This document shows, one piece after another, positions 46,301 through 58,300 of a DNA stretch of 64,000 bases. The translations under genes were made by a program, and so were the position numbers. Each line of letters opens with the position of its first letter. Position 1 is the stretch's first letter. Under the pieces are notes generated by a model. The model searched no databases. It was not told the DNA's origin and worked only from the letters and a program-made list of their open reading frames with translations. Source of the DNA: Zonotrichia leucophrys gambelii (taxonomy: Eukaryota > Chordata > Aves > Passeriformes > Passerellidae); assembly GCF_028769735.1 (NCBI RefSeq), contig NC_088172.1:71138631-71202630 (forward strand), in the 5' to 3' direction.

Positions 46301-49300
46301 GGTTTCTGGGGAGGATTCCGATTCAGTGCTGGGACATGAGAGGGACACTGCAAGAGCACAGGCTAGGGTGCTTCATAGGGAGGTGAGCATGTTCTGTTTT
46401 GCAGGGAGGAAGGATCTGAAACAGGACTTTTATGGTCCTAGAGATATCAGTGGGATGAAAATTTTGTTTCTGGTGTGACTTATTTCAGTTTAACTGCTGG
46501 AAACACAGCTGTCCTTGCTGGTGCCTCCACTGCAACAAGCTCTGCTTTTCTGCAGGGCAATGGGGTCTATAGGGAAAAGCCTTCCCTTTTTCTTCTTTCC
46601 CTTATTTCTGTATCAGTTTCAGGTGTATTTGACATCTTTGATAGGGAAAATAATTTTTCAAATATTAAGAGAAATGCCTGGGAATACACAGACATTTGGT
46701 TCAGTAGTTACTGTAAAGAGTCCAGATAGTGTTCAGCTGCCCAAAGATGGGCAAGAGAGGACCCAGGCACTGTTGAAAGGGTGAACCTTCTCTTGGGGGT
46801 GGCTTCTAATCAAGAGGTTGCAGGCAACCCCATCTCTCCACTAAGAACTTGCTTTCTCTTTCTTGTGCTACTTTGGGCCTCAACTAAAGATGGAATAATG
46901 GATAAATCTGCCTTTTTAATGGGCTGTAGAAGATTTCAGAGTAGGGGAACCTGCATTTTCTTCTCTGAACTTGGGTGGTCTTTGATGATCCCTCTGCATC
47001 CTCTCCCTCCTGGCTGTGGCAGGCACTGGGGACCTTTCTCAGGTGCTTTCTTTCCCTCCCACCCACTGCTGTGGGAAGGTGCCTTCACACAGGATAGCCA
47101 TGGGAGCCTGCTCTGCAGCACGCTGGATTGCTGTCCTCTGCCTCCAAAGTACCTGAGTGAAGAAGCTCTGCTGGGAGCCTGGACCTGATACTGCCTGGGA
47201 AGTGGTGGTAGGGAGCAGCCACCATCTCACTGCCCAGGTAAGCTAAATTTTGGCTGTTATTTCCTTCCCTGTAGAAGCAAAAGCCAGTTCTGTGTATGAG
47301 GGGTCAGCAGAGAGTACTCACTTTTTCTCTGCAAGGGAAAAATGTGCCCCTGGATTTTCTTAGGCTTTCTTGAAAACTTACCTTTTGCTATTTAATTTGA
47401 ATGCATTCTAGCAATATGTAATCAATAATGTTGCTTAATTATAAAGTTAATTCTGAAGTACATACTCTGATTCCCCTGGGAGATGAATTCCAGCGGCTTT
47501 GGATTCAATTCTTCCTTTGAACTGAAGCCTAAACAGAGAAAGGAAAGGCTCTATCAGTATGTGCTTGGTAGCTGCCCTTGCTCTTTAAGGAAATGGGGAA
47601 TAGGATCACTGCAGAGAACCCCTGGCCTGAGGATTGATGTGGGAGGGAAATGGGAATGGGGAGGACATCCTTGGAGCTTACCTTTTTTCATCTACATCAC
47701 TGTTGGGGTAAAACAAGAGCAGAGACATTTCTAGAAATGCCACCAAAATCTCTCCTAGCACCTGCTTTGAGGTGTTCCCCTTTGGGAGTCAGTTCCCTAA
47801 CTGCAAGGGCTTGGGAGCATCATGCACAAGTAGTGGGCTCCTCAGGAGCTGAGCGTGGCTGGTGGCCACGGTGTGGGATGGTGACTCCCAGCAATCTTCT
47901 CCTGAAAACCAGCCCTGCCACCCCACTGGCCCACTGTGCTTTACAAAAAGCTGCACAATGTCTGAAGAGGATAAGCCACAGATTTATCTTGTTGTTTACT
48001 GTCTGGAGAGGAGAGCACAGGCAGCAGCTGACTCCAGCTCATTACAGCAAGCCACAGTTCCTCAGGTGCCCCCACAAGTCTGGATTATTTTGCAAAGCAC
48101 AAAAGAAACAGGGTACAGAGCTATGGTTAAGTAAAGGGAAAGTCTTATGGGTCACCAGTGGATTCTAGTGAAGTATTTGGGTGGTAGCAGCCTTGAAAAG
48201 ATGAGTTGATATCCTTGTGAAAGGTACTGACTCAGGACACCATCAGGCTGGCATTAGGTCTAAAAATGCTGAACTTCACTCATGACTTGAATGTCTGTCA
48301 AGACTTCTACAGTCCAGCATCTCCCTTCCAAGCACGGGCAAAGAACTGTGTCTTTTCAGTAAAGCATGACAAGATTAAGGGGATTTAGCTGGGATAATCC
48401 TCAAAAGAGACAGCAATGATCAGACAAGCTACAACTGAACACACACCAAGAAAGCTGTTAGTCTAAAGAACAGCAGAACAGCTTATTATTTTTGTAAACT
48501 GCATGTTAGATTTTTAAAGAAAACTAGGAGGAAGACTGCCTTAAATCTTCATCACCAAGTAAGTTGAGGAAAGATTACTGACTTCAGAGACACAGTGAAA
48601 AGGTAATTTTAGAAAGTGTGAGCTCTATAAAGAAAAGTATGAGAAATTACTAGGTACCACAGAGTTTGTCTCTCCACAGCAGCCAGCCATGAGCAAGCCA
48701 AGCATGAGAGCATCAGTGTTTGTAAAGGGCCATCAGGCAAGGTCACCACCAAAATATGATAGAAGATGTGACAGCCAAAGCTGGTTGCTGAAGGTATTAA
48801 GGACCAAGCCATAATAAGGCAGAGGACTGTGAAGAAAATGGAGGGAAGTACCAGCTCCATCCCCCTCTGTAACCACTCCCATTTCTATTCCAGTTAAGTC
48901 TAAAATTTTACCTCTCATAATTGTCAAATACAACATTTTTGAGTCCTTCTAGCTGCATGCTGAAAGCTGCCCATAGTTTTGGGTGAGGGGCCATGTTTGT
49001 ATTAAGTCTGAGTGTGCAAGACCTGGTGAAACGCTGACCTGATTGGTACCTGATCCCTGCAGGGAGGCTTCAGCACACGGCAGCATCCGTACCAGACAGG
49101 GGGCCTTTGGCTTCTCAGTTTGAAATTCAGCTGCCAGGGCAGAAAGTTTCTGCTGCAGGGACCAAAGAACAGCTGCGAACAGCAGCACCAAAGCAGTGAT
49201 TTCCCTCTGCTTTGCTTGTCCCCAGGCATCTGCTTTGCCTGTTGCTAGAGCCAGGACGTGGAGCTGGCTGGAGCACTGGGCTTGGCCTTGTATGGGAGCC

Positions 49301-52300
49301 CACGGGGCTGCCTGTGAGTGAAGCAGGCAAAGAGCACAGAGAGTTGCCCTACTTTGTTTACAGCAAGAGCTGGTGATTGCTTTGTGTGCTTTGTTTGAGA
49401 ATTTCCCTGCTATGTCTGGCCAGGGTAGGAGAGGCCCAGGGCTGGTGCTGCTTTTTGTCACCGTGTCTGTGGTGCCTGCAGTGCCTGGAGCTTCCCTGTG
49501 CTCCTGCCTAGACTTTGGAAAGGATACTTTCTGGGCTGGGAGCAGGAGCTCTCCACCCATCCTGGCAGTGGCTCTTGAGACAGAAAAGCCTCTCCCACAG
49601 TTAGTGGAGCTGGCCCTCTTGTGCCAGAGCAGGCTGCATGCATTCAAAAGCAGGCTGGCAAGCCAGGCTCCGACCAGCCTCATCTCTTATGGCTGGAGCT
49701 GTTGTCCAGCACTCTGCTGGCTCCTGCCTCTTGTCTTGCACACTGGGGATGAGCTCCCAGGCAGGGAACAGGGAAGAGTGCACCTGGTGTTGTGTATTTG
49801 CCTATGCAAGCCCATTTGGATGGAGGAAACACCAGCAGGCAGAGGTAGAGTGGTGGTGCTGGGGCAGCACTGCCTGAGGCTGGCCACGTGTTCCTGACTG
49901 AGGAAAAATAGTGTAGAACAGGGGTGACACCAAACAGTTCCATCCAGTGATATCTGCTGCAGGAAAAATTTCTGACCTCTCTCAGGCCTGAAGGTCTTGC
50001 TGACACAAACCAAACCTGCCTTTGAAGGAAGGCAAGTCTTATGCAAGTCTATGGTTAGTTTATCTGATGTGGAAGTTAAAGGCAACATGACTTGGTCATG
50101 CACAGCCTCTCTTTGTCAACCACATGGATGAAAATGATTGTGGGGTTTTTTTTAAACCTGAAATAGTCATCAGCCTGCCTTCCTGACTGTGTATATTCCA
50201 GTGCAGGCTTTAATTACACAGACACATAATAGTTCCTCAGCAACAGACCAAAGCCACGCTTCATCCTGCAGCCTGCACACTGCATATCTTACATGTGCCA
50301 GCTTGCTATCCCATATGTGCATTTCTCCCCCCACCTTGCCTTATTTGCAGAACAGAAAGTAGGTGGATTTAACACTGTAGTGAAATTAGAAATTAACATG
50401 TGCCATCCATTTTAGCAACTAAATTGTATATGAAAGATTATTCATAGATAGCTATTTGCCTCATGCATTTATCTACATCCTGTAAAATCCATATTCTTTT
50501 CCCAGGCGTACAGCTGACATTAGCTTTGTCAGCATGAAAAACTCATGTGTAGGCAGTGCTGCTTTTTTCATTTTTATTTGCCAGTGCAATTATCAGGTCT
50601 TGAAGGTTGTGGGTCAGCTGGCTGGTTTGTGCATAGTGGAACAATAAGGTCACCCACCAAATACTCTTCCCCAACTAATTGGGGAGGTGGTCAGTCTCTA
50701 TGGGCCTTCCTGTTCTGCCAGTCCAATTTATTGTTGGTACTACCATGGGAATTTCAGCTTGCTGCATGGGCAGTCTAAGCCATGCTAATTAAAGTTCCCT
50801 TCACTGATTGTCACAGCTGTCCATACTGATTAAACCTCCCATTCATATAAGTAAGGCAGCAGTGATTACATCCACGCCAGAAACCACTCCTTTGAAGTGA
50901 CAATCTGAATCCATCAGAATTTATCACACTAGTCTATGCTGGCACTTCAGTTGCTGAGAAACTATTAATACAACATCCCTTCCCCCATGCCCAACCTTTC
51001 ATTGCATTTAATGCAATCTGTCATTTTCTGCCTCAAAATATCCCTCTGCACCCTGGCCCTCGTGTTGTAGCTTTTCCTGAATAAGCACACTAGAGGCTTT
51101 GAAGTAAGAAGAATATTCAAGGGAATGGCCTTTACAAGGGCCACCAGCACAGCCCTCTCCAGCATCAAAACCTGTGGTGGGAAAGATCCCTTGTACTGGA
51201 TGGTGAGGCCCCTGGGAAAAGGGAGAGTACCACATCATTAATTGGTCTGTACCTTGTGCAGTCTGCTTTAATGTTCCCAAGGAAAGGGAGCTGTTAAATC
51301 TGCAGTTGGAGGCTGCTCCTGATTAACGGTTGCACAAGTCTTGGTCTTGTTGCTACTAGAGCCTGTTACAAATTTAGGGGTTTTTTTCCTTTACCAGTGC
51401 TCATAAAATATTCTTATCTCCATATTGTCATTTTTGAAGGATAAAATGTCAGAAAATTTCAACGATGTTCATTATTCTTTGCGTTTGACACAAACCCTCC
51501 TTTTCTTATCTGAATGTCTTCCCCAAGTACATTGACATCAGGATAATCTGTCATGTTCTGCACTGATTGCAGCTCTAAGCTGTGATCTCAGCTGTGGCAT
51601 TCCCAAAATACCTTCTCATTTACAAATGGATTCCAGTAGCTGGAATCCCTTTCCTGTAGTGCAGCTGTCAACTCTTTCCAGAGCTCCTCTCTTCTGCTCC
51701 CGCTTTAAGCAGGAACTCAAGAGTGACAAAAGCACAGAACAATCTGCTAAGATGTAAACAACATACCTTATTTACAATTTTAAATGCTGTAATTACTTCT
51801 TAAAACGAGATTGTTATCACCAGTGTTGTGGGCCTGATGAATAAATAGATTTAACTTTACCCATGTGTGATGGAAACCACTTATTCCCAGACTAGTTACT
51901 AGATGCTTAAATATTTACCTGTGTCAAAAAGGCTCAGTCCAGGTTTCCATGAGTCTATTTCCATTGCTTTCACACATGAAAGAGAAGAAAAAGAACTTTT
52001 ACTGATAGTAGTGCAAATTCTAGAGATCACACAGCTCTGAGTCAATGTAGAGAGGTCAGTTTAGACAATAAATTAAATACTTACATTAACAACTTAGGAG
52101 CTGAGGAAATCAGTAACCTGGGAGCTTTTATGTGCACGTTTCAAGCCATAATTAGGAGCCTTGTATCACTGCCCTCAAAGCACTAACCTTTTTTAAGATT
52201 TCAAATACACCTCACTAGATCTGTTTTGGTCTTGTTCCTCTAAATTGCATTGATACTGAGGCACAGACTGCAGTATATTTTTTTAAAGTTGTTTTTCACA

Positions 52301-55300
52301 GATTTTCACTGAAAATCTGTGAGGACCTCTCACCTACAGATTCCTCTGTCCCTTCAGCCCACCAAAATACAAAGAAATTGTCTAAAAATTGCTTTCCACT
52401 TATTAGGCATAGATAACTTCATCAAAATTGCTGCCCTTATAAATAAACCCCAAAATGTCTTTGTTTTTGGAACCTACTGACAGATGTTCCCAAAAGTGAT
52501 GTTTTGCTCTGGGTTGCAGCCACTAGGACAGAAACAGTTCCTGGGAATCCCAGGAAGAAAAGATTTAACTCTGTTGGAGACCCAATAAGCTGCACAGAGC
52601 TGGTGTGCTCTTGACCAGAGCCAGTGGGTGAAGTACAATACAGGCTTCAACAAAGGTGTGCATGGGCTTGCCAGTGTCCTCCAGCCTAGAGAGCACTGAA
52701 CTTGTCCTTAGATTGCCTTTCCCATGAGGAGCTGTCAGCTTCTCTTTGGGAGGGAGACTTGTCGGATGAGTCTGATGGCTGAATAAGGTGTGTGGTCTCC
52801 CTTAGGGTAGGAATTACACGGCTAGGGTAATTTCCCTCCTTATGCTGAGCACTACTTAAACACCCCATGAAGGATCTAAAAACTGAGGACAACAATGGGC
52901 TAAGTAAATCATGAAGCACACAGAAGTTTTTTTGTGATTGTGCTTAGGAAGAGAAATCAGATAAAAGAAGGGCAGGCCTGGGTAATGGGAAAAGAAACAA
53001 GAGGAAAACCAGGAGGGATATTCCTATATTCTGGCAGTGTTGTTTGCCAGTTTTATACATCCTTGAGCAAACAGCACCAACAGGAGCTAGGGGTGATGGT
53101 TGCAGAGCACAGGACCCTACCCACAGAGAAGGGCTGATGTTCATTTGTTATCAAAGTGGCCAACAGGTCTCCTGAATGCTGTCAGTGAGAAGAACAAATG
53201 TCAATGAAACCAGTTTGTGAGTAAATAATCTCCAAAGGTGTGCTTCCCCCTGCCAGGCTGGAGGAGCACCCAGTGACTGTGAGAAAGGAAGATTCATATG
53301 AGGCTGCTTTTCGTCCTGAGCAGCTGAAAAGAAAAAACAGACAAAGAGCAAATTATGAAGAAGACCCTGCACTTCTCGAGTCTTCTGTACAAATCTGGTG
53401 CTCTGTGAGTTGCAGTGGCAAACTTGTTTAAAGCAGTAGGAGCTGTATGGTAAATGGGACCAGCTGAGGAGCAGCACAAAGATTTGCCCTCTTTTCTCTT
53501 CTTCAAATGTAGGGATGTGAGCTGAAGGATCAGAACAATGGAATGTGCTCATCTCACATGTCACAGGTTTGTTTCTGCTGCCACCTCATTGTCAGGGAGC
53601 AAACTCAGAAACCAGGCTTCTTTAACATCTGAAAAGCAGATGCTTTTCAGATAGACAGGTAGATGCAGAAAAAGACTGATTTCTATCAGTAGGAGCAATG
53701 GTGAGGTTTTTCTTGATTTACAATTAACAACTTCTTCAGCTCAGATGTCCACAGGTACTCTAGTCTGTACAAATCCCTGTGGGTAGGAGCCGTCTGATGT
53801 TTCTTCAACCAGTCTTCTCAGTTCACCCATTTAGAACTTCTTGTGGCAGTTTACTATCCTCATGAAGATAAGTACCAACAACACAAGATAAGTGCCAAGA
53901 ATTTGGAGGATGGTTGTGAATATGCAAAATATAGACCTGTTTATCCAGGATAAACCTCTATTTCTTGCATATTGTCCTGGACACATAATGAAGAAAGCTG
54001 TCCATGGAATGTATATCTGCAAGTCAAATGATTATTTTTATAACTAGAGCTTTTTTTTTTTTGTCGCTTGAAGATGCCCATTAAAAAAGAGTTGATTTTT
54101 AGGATACTCCAAGACTGATCTCTTAAAAAAAAAAGAAAGGCACCACCAAAACTATTCAGTATAATTGCCTGGAAAAACATTCTTGAAAACTCAAGACTAA
54201 GTGAGTATGGGATTTCAAGGGAGTTAATGTGCATTGCACAAGTAACTGCTGTGTTGGGGAAGGCATTTTCCTAGCACACTTTTCTGGCAGCCTGAGCTGA
54301 TGAGAGGAAGTCCCTCAACATCATGGCCAAGCTCTCAGAACTGATCTCTGCTGTTTGCACAGTCTTGGTGGGATCAAGAACAACCTGCCTTTCCAAGAAA
54401 GCAAGGACTTGTTCAGGAATTTTCCTTTGATTGTTAGAAAAGTTTGCTGCTAGAAAGCAACACATCTGAGGTGCCACATTCTGGACTGAAAAAAGGATCA
54501 GGACTTACTGAGAATACAGCAAATATGTTTGTATTTTTTTCCTTCTTGTTCTGTGTTGAAGAAAGCAGAATAATTTATGATGGAAAATTTGTACCTTTTA
54601 ATCACTTTAGGGTGACCTTAAGGTGCCTTAAGCAATTAGGTGGGGTGAAATACTGACTTTGATTTAAGTAAGGCTCGGCAGTATTCTCCTGTTTTTCTGG
54701 CAAAGATTTGGCTAGCCTGAGAATTAGCCAGCACATCCTTTGGTATGGATAAAAATGTATGAAAAAGACAAACACAGATGGAAAACAGAAAGAAGAGAAG
54801 GAGATTGAAATGAGGAGGAGTAGAAAAGTGAGGGAGTGGAGTACATCTCATGACAAGTGCATTTTAAATATGCTGCAACTAGACCAACTACAAATTGTCA
54901 TTTTGACCAGGAGACTGCTTGGTGAGATTACTTATCTGGAATTATCTGGAAAGATAATAACATATCCTCCATAATAACATCCTCTAACCTCTATGTGAAT
55001 GACCACTTGGCTCTTCCCTGCCACAATACTCTTCCTGTGATTCCCAGTTCTCACCAAAGCCCTCAGGGCTGCCTTCATCTGCTGCAGTCTCTCCCTCCCA
55101 GTGGGTTTGGCTGCCCATGCCAGAGGTCAGCACTGGTACAGGGCAGCCCTTGCCTTGGCCAGGGCTGTGTGTGAGAAAAGGCTGTGGGAAGCACCCATGG
55201 GACAGCGCAGAGGTGCACACACTCTCCTTTGCTCCTTGTACCTGTGCCAATGTTAGTGCCATGCCATCTCAACCCAGACCTTGCCTCCCTTACCTGGTGC

Positions 55301-58300
55301 CCTGCCTCAGCTAGTCAGACCTGGTCAGACCTGCCCCATTGCTTGCCTGGCAGCCTGGGCTGTCAGGTCATCTTGGGAACCACCCCTGGACCTGCTCTGC
55401 TGCTCCTGTGGGGCTTTGGGACCCTGCAGCCTTGGTGCAGCCCTGCATGCCTTGCTGCAACCCAGCTCCCATCCTGCACCCCACCCTGGATGCTCCCAGA
55501 CAAAATGTGTCTCTGAGCATCTCTGCTGTCCTTCATGAGAGATTTAGTGTTTGGCGTGTGCTGGGAGCTCTGGAGCCTCTGGGAGGCTGTTGGGAAGTGC
55601 CTGCTCACTGGGCTGCTTGCTGGGGAAGGGTCCATTGCACTTCCAGGAAGAGAGAACAGTACAGGGGATGTTTCAACTCTCAGTATTAAAAGCAGCCTCT
55701 ACTTTCACTGTCAGCCTGGAGGTTTCTGGGAAGCACAGGAACAGAAGATCTAGCTCTCCCAAAGACCTGAAGGGCTGCACAGAGATGGTTGTTTGTTTCC
55801 TGTTTTGACTAACAAATAAGAAAAATTGCAAACACTTTGTAGATGTTGATTCCCACAGCCTGAAACACCAGGTCACCTGTGAGTGAGCTTTGCTCTGCCT
55901 TTCCCTTTCAGGAAGCTGCTAGTTGGTGTTCAGTGCATGAGTCTTGCCCTGGTCCCCCTCCAGGATGCAGGAAAACAGCGTGCAGTACAAGTGCTAATTT
56001 GTGGTTGCTAAAACTGTTAAAGAGAGTGGAAAACCTGCTGCTAGCAGTCTTGCTCACCCAGGTGGGCTGGAGAGCTGGCAGCGCTCTGGAAGGTGGCAAC
56101 AGGCTCTTGGTGCTGAGCACCTGCATGATGGGACAAAGAGGCAAGAGGTTAAATGGAGGCCAGTGGGAGAGGAGAGGAGAGAGGAGCATCATCACAGGAT
56201 ATGCAGTGGCCCCACATTGTCTTTCTGCACATTTTCAAACCACACAGAAAAGGAAGATGGAAATTATGAATTAATGTAAAAGGGCTGAAAGAGGCTGGCA
56301 AAAGAGTTTAAGTGTTAGTAGGTGCTGCACAGTGCAGCTGTTAGCTGGTCCTCTGGAACAGCTGGCAGTGGGTCCTGGGATGCTGATGGTGCTCAGGGCC
56401 TGTGAGCTGGGTCAGGCCTTAGTCCTGCACACTGACACACACAACGTTCTCCTCTTATTTTGCAACAGCAAATGTTATAAAAGCCCTCTATAAATTATTT
56501 TAGACTACTTTTTTGAGAACAACTCCATGTTTAATCAATCTTGTTTGCTTTTTTCCTTTAAAGTTACACTATTGTCACTCAATGACCACTGTGATATCTC
56601 CTCTCACTGCAGCCTGCTATGAACATGGTTAGGAGGGAAAACAGTGTGTTACTGCATGACTTGGAATATGTAAGTGGTAAAAATATCTGTGGGGAGGAAA
56701 TAGAGGAGGATTGTAATGCCTTTACCTGTATTGTGTAGTAAAATATTCCTGTTACTTGCAGAGGTGGAAGTGCCCCTGAATGCTTTGAAAATATTATATT
56801 GGTTAGCACATGGAACTTAAACACAAGGTTTTCTAGTATTTGAGCAGTACAAATCTACTGGTTGTTGTTAAATTTAAACATACCTGTATTCTGTCCTCTT
56901 CCTTGTGCGGCCTGAACCTGTCCTAAGTAGACATCAAAGTGGAAAAGTGTGATTTATTACACCATGTTTGGTTCAGTACTACTGCTACCTAGCTTTTTCA
57001 CTGACTCTCACTTTATAGCTCTCAGAATTAATGGTTCATATATACAGTTGTCATTAATAGACTTTCTTAGATATATTTTGAGCCTGCTTAAAAAAGGACT
57101 GTCTTGCTCTGTCTGTCATACAGATCTGTCTGTTCCCTTTAGTTATGGATATTACTTCTACAAGTCTCTGGTCTGCATTTAAAAGATCTGCAGTTACCTC
57201 TGTGATTTGCTCTCCTTTGTAATTTTCTTTCCCCCACTTCCACTGGTGATCTGTGTTTATCTCTATTTCAGTACCATCCAATTGTCCTGGTTGTGTGAGG
57301 AAGGTTTTAACCCCAAAACAACCCCCCAGACCAGATAGTACCCTTTCTGCAGAGATTAAGTGGATATGAGCAAGCAGGCAGACCGTAAGTAATGAGACAA
57401 TGGGAAAATAATGTGGGAGAATTCATGTGACTGACGTGTCTTCTCCACAAAAGGTTTTTTTAAAGGTGATTGGGTTATTAAATTCCCATTGTTCAAAAAT
57501 ACTAAAGGCTGAAATCATTTGCAGAAGAAAACCATGTCTTTAATCATGCCTTTCATTTCATTAAATTTTCTTAAGAAGCCTGTTAAAAACTTATCCTTTA
57601 ACAAGCCTTTATTCATTAGTTTTCCCAGAAAGATTATTTTGAAAGCCTGGTGAAATCAGTGGGAATGTTCTACTGGACTCTGTGAACACTGGCAGGGGCC
57701 TGAGAGGTTATTCTATCAATAAGATGTCATCAATGAGACCATTTTGAATGGTTGTCTCAGAAAACAGGAATTGCTGCTCCTTGGGAGCTTGACATTGCAA
57801 AATAAGGAGACAGTAAGTAGCTTGTGTTTGACCCAAACTTGAACCTTCCAGGCCACTAGAAACCATTTGATGGGATTTCTAGGAGCTGTCCTGAGAGACC
57901 TTGTAAACTCCAGATGCCAAAGAGATCCTGTTATGGAAGTAATGGGCTCATCTGCCAAAACTGGCAAGGCTTTTAAACTCTAAGCTTATAAGGCTCCAGA
58001 TGGGCCACAGCTACACCAGACTGACTATTCAGATTTCAGAGGGAAAAATGTGTGTGTGCAGCAGTCAGTGTTGTATGGGACAGCGCAGGGCAGGCTTTGC
58101 ACACAGGAGATCAGTAGATGCCAAAGGGGTGGTAGAAAATTAACTCTGGGTCTCAGAGCTGCCCTTGTCTCATGTTTGCCATGACTGAGGCCCAGTGTGA
58201 TCTAACACTCTTTACAAGGTCAGAGGAAACAGAGTACAAGAGGGTAAAGGAGAGATTACCTCAGTATCCAAGTATTTTATGCCACTTTTAAATCTTAATT

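Larger units (their letters stand above)
51967..56725 (-). other. VIT: VIT intron with two near-perfect palindromes
   Basis: A 4.8-kb intron with short palindromes at 52297-52321 and 53627-53652 and a C-rich, GC-rich stretch near 55080-55500. No gene or repeat family was recognised. Confidence 0.7.

Noticed and set aside
48912..48959. 48-nt open segment on the minus strand ([15 protein letters not shown])
   Set aside because: It is open only in phase 2, while the neighbouring VIT junctions are phase 1.
52081..52100. Strong GTAAGTATTT donor on the minus strand near 52085
   Set aside because: The only nearby acceptor would give a 16-nt exon that breaks the reading phase.
57193..57281. 89-nt exon-like segment on the minus strand ([14 protein letters not shown]), with good splice sites
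   Set aside because: It would enter in phase 1 and leave in phase 0, which does not fit the phase 1-1 chain of the VIT linker. It could be used only with another unseen exon.
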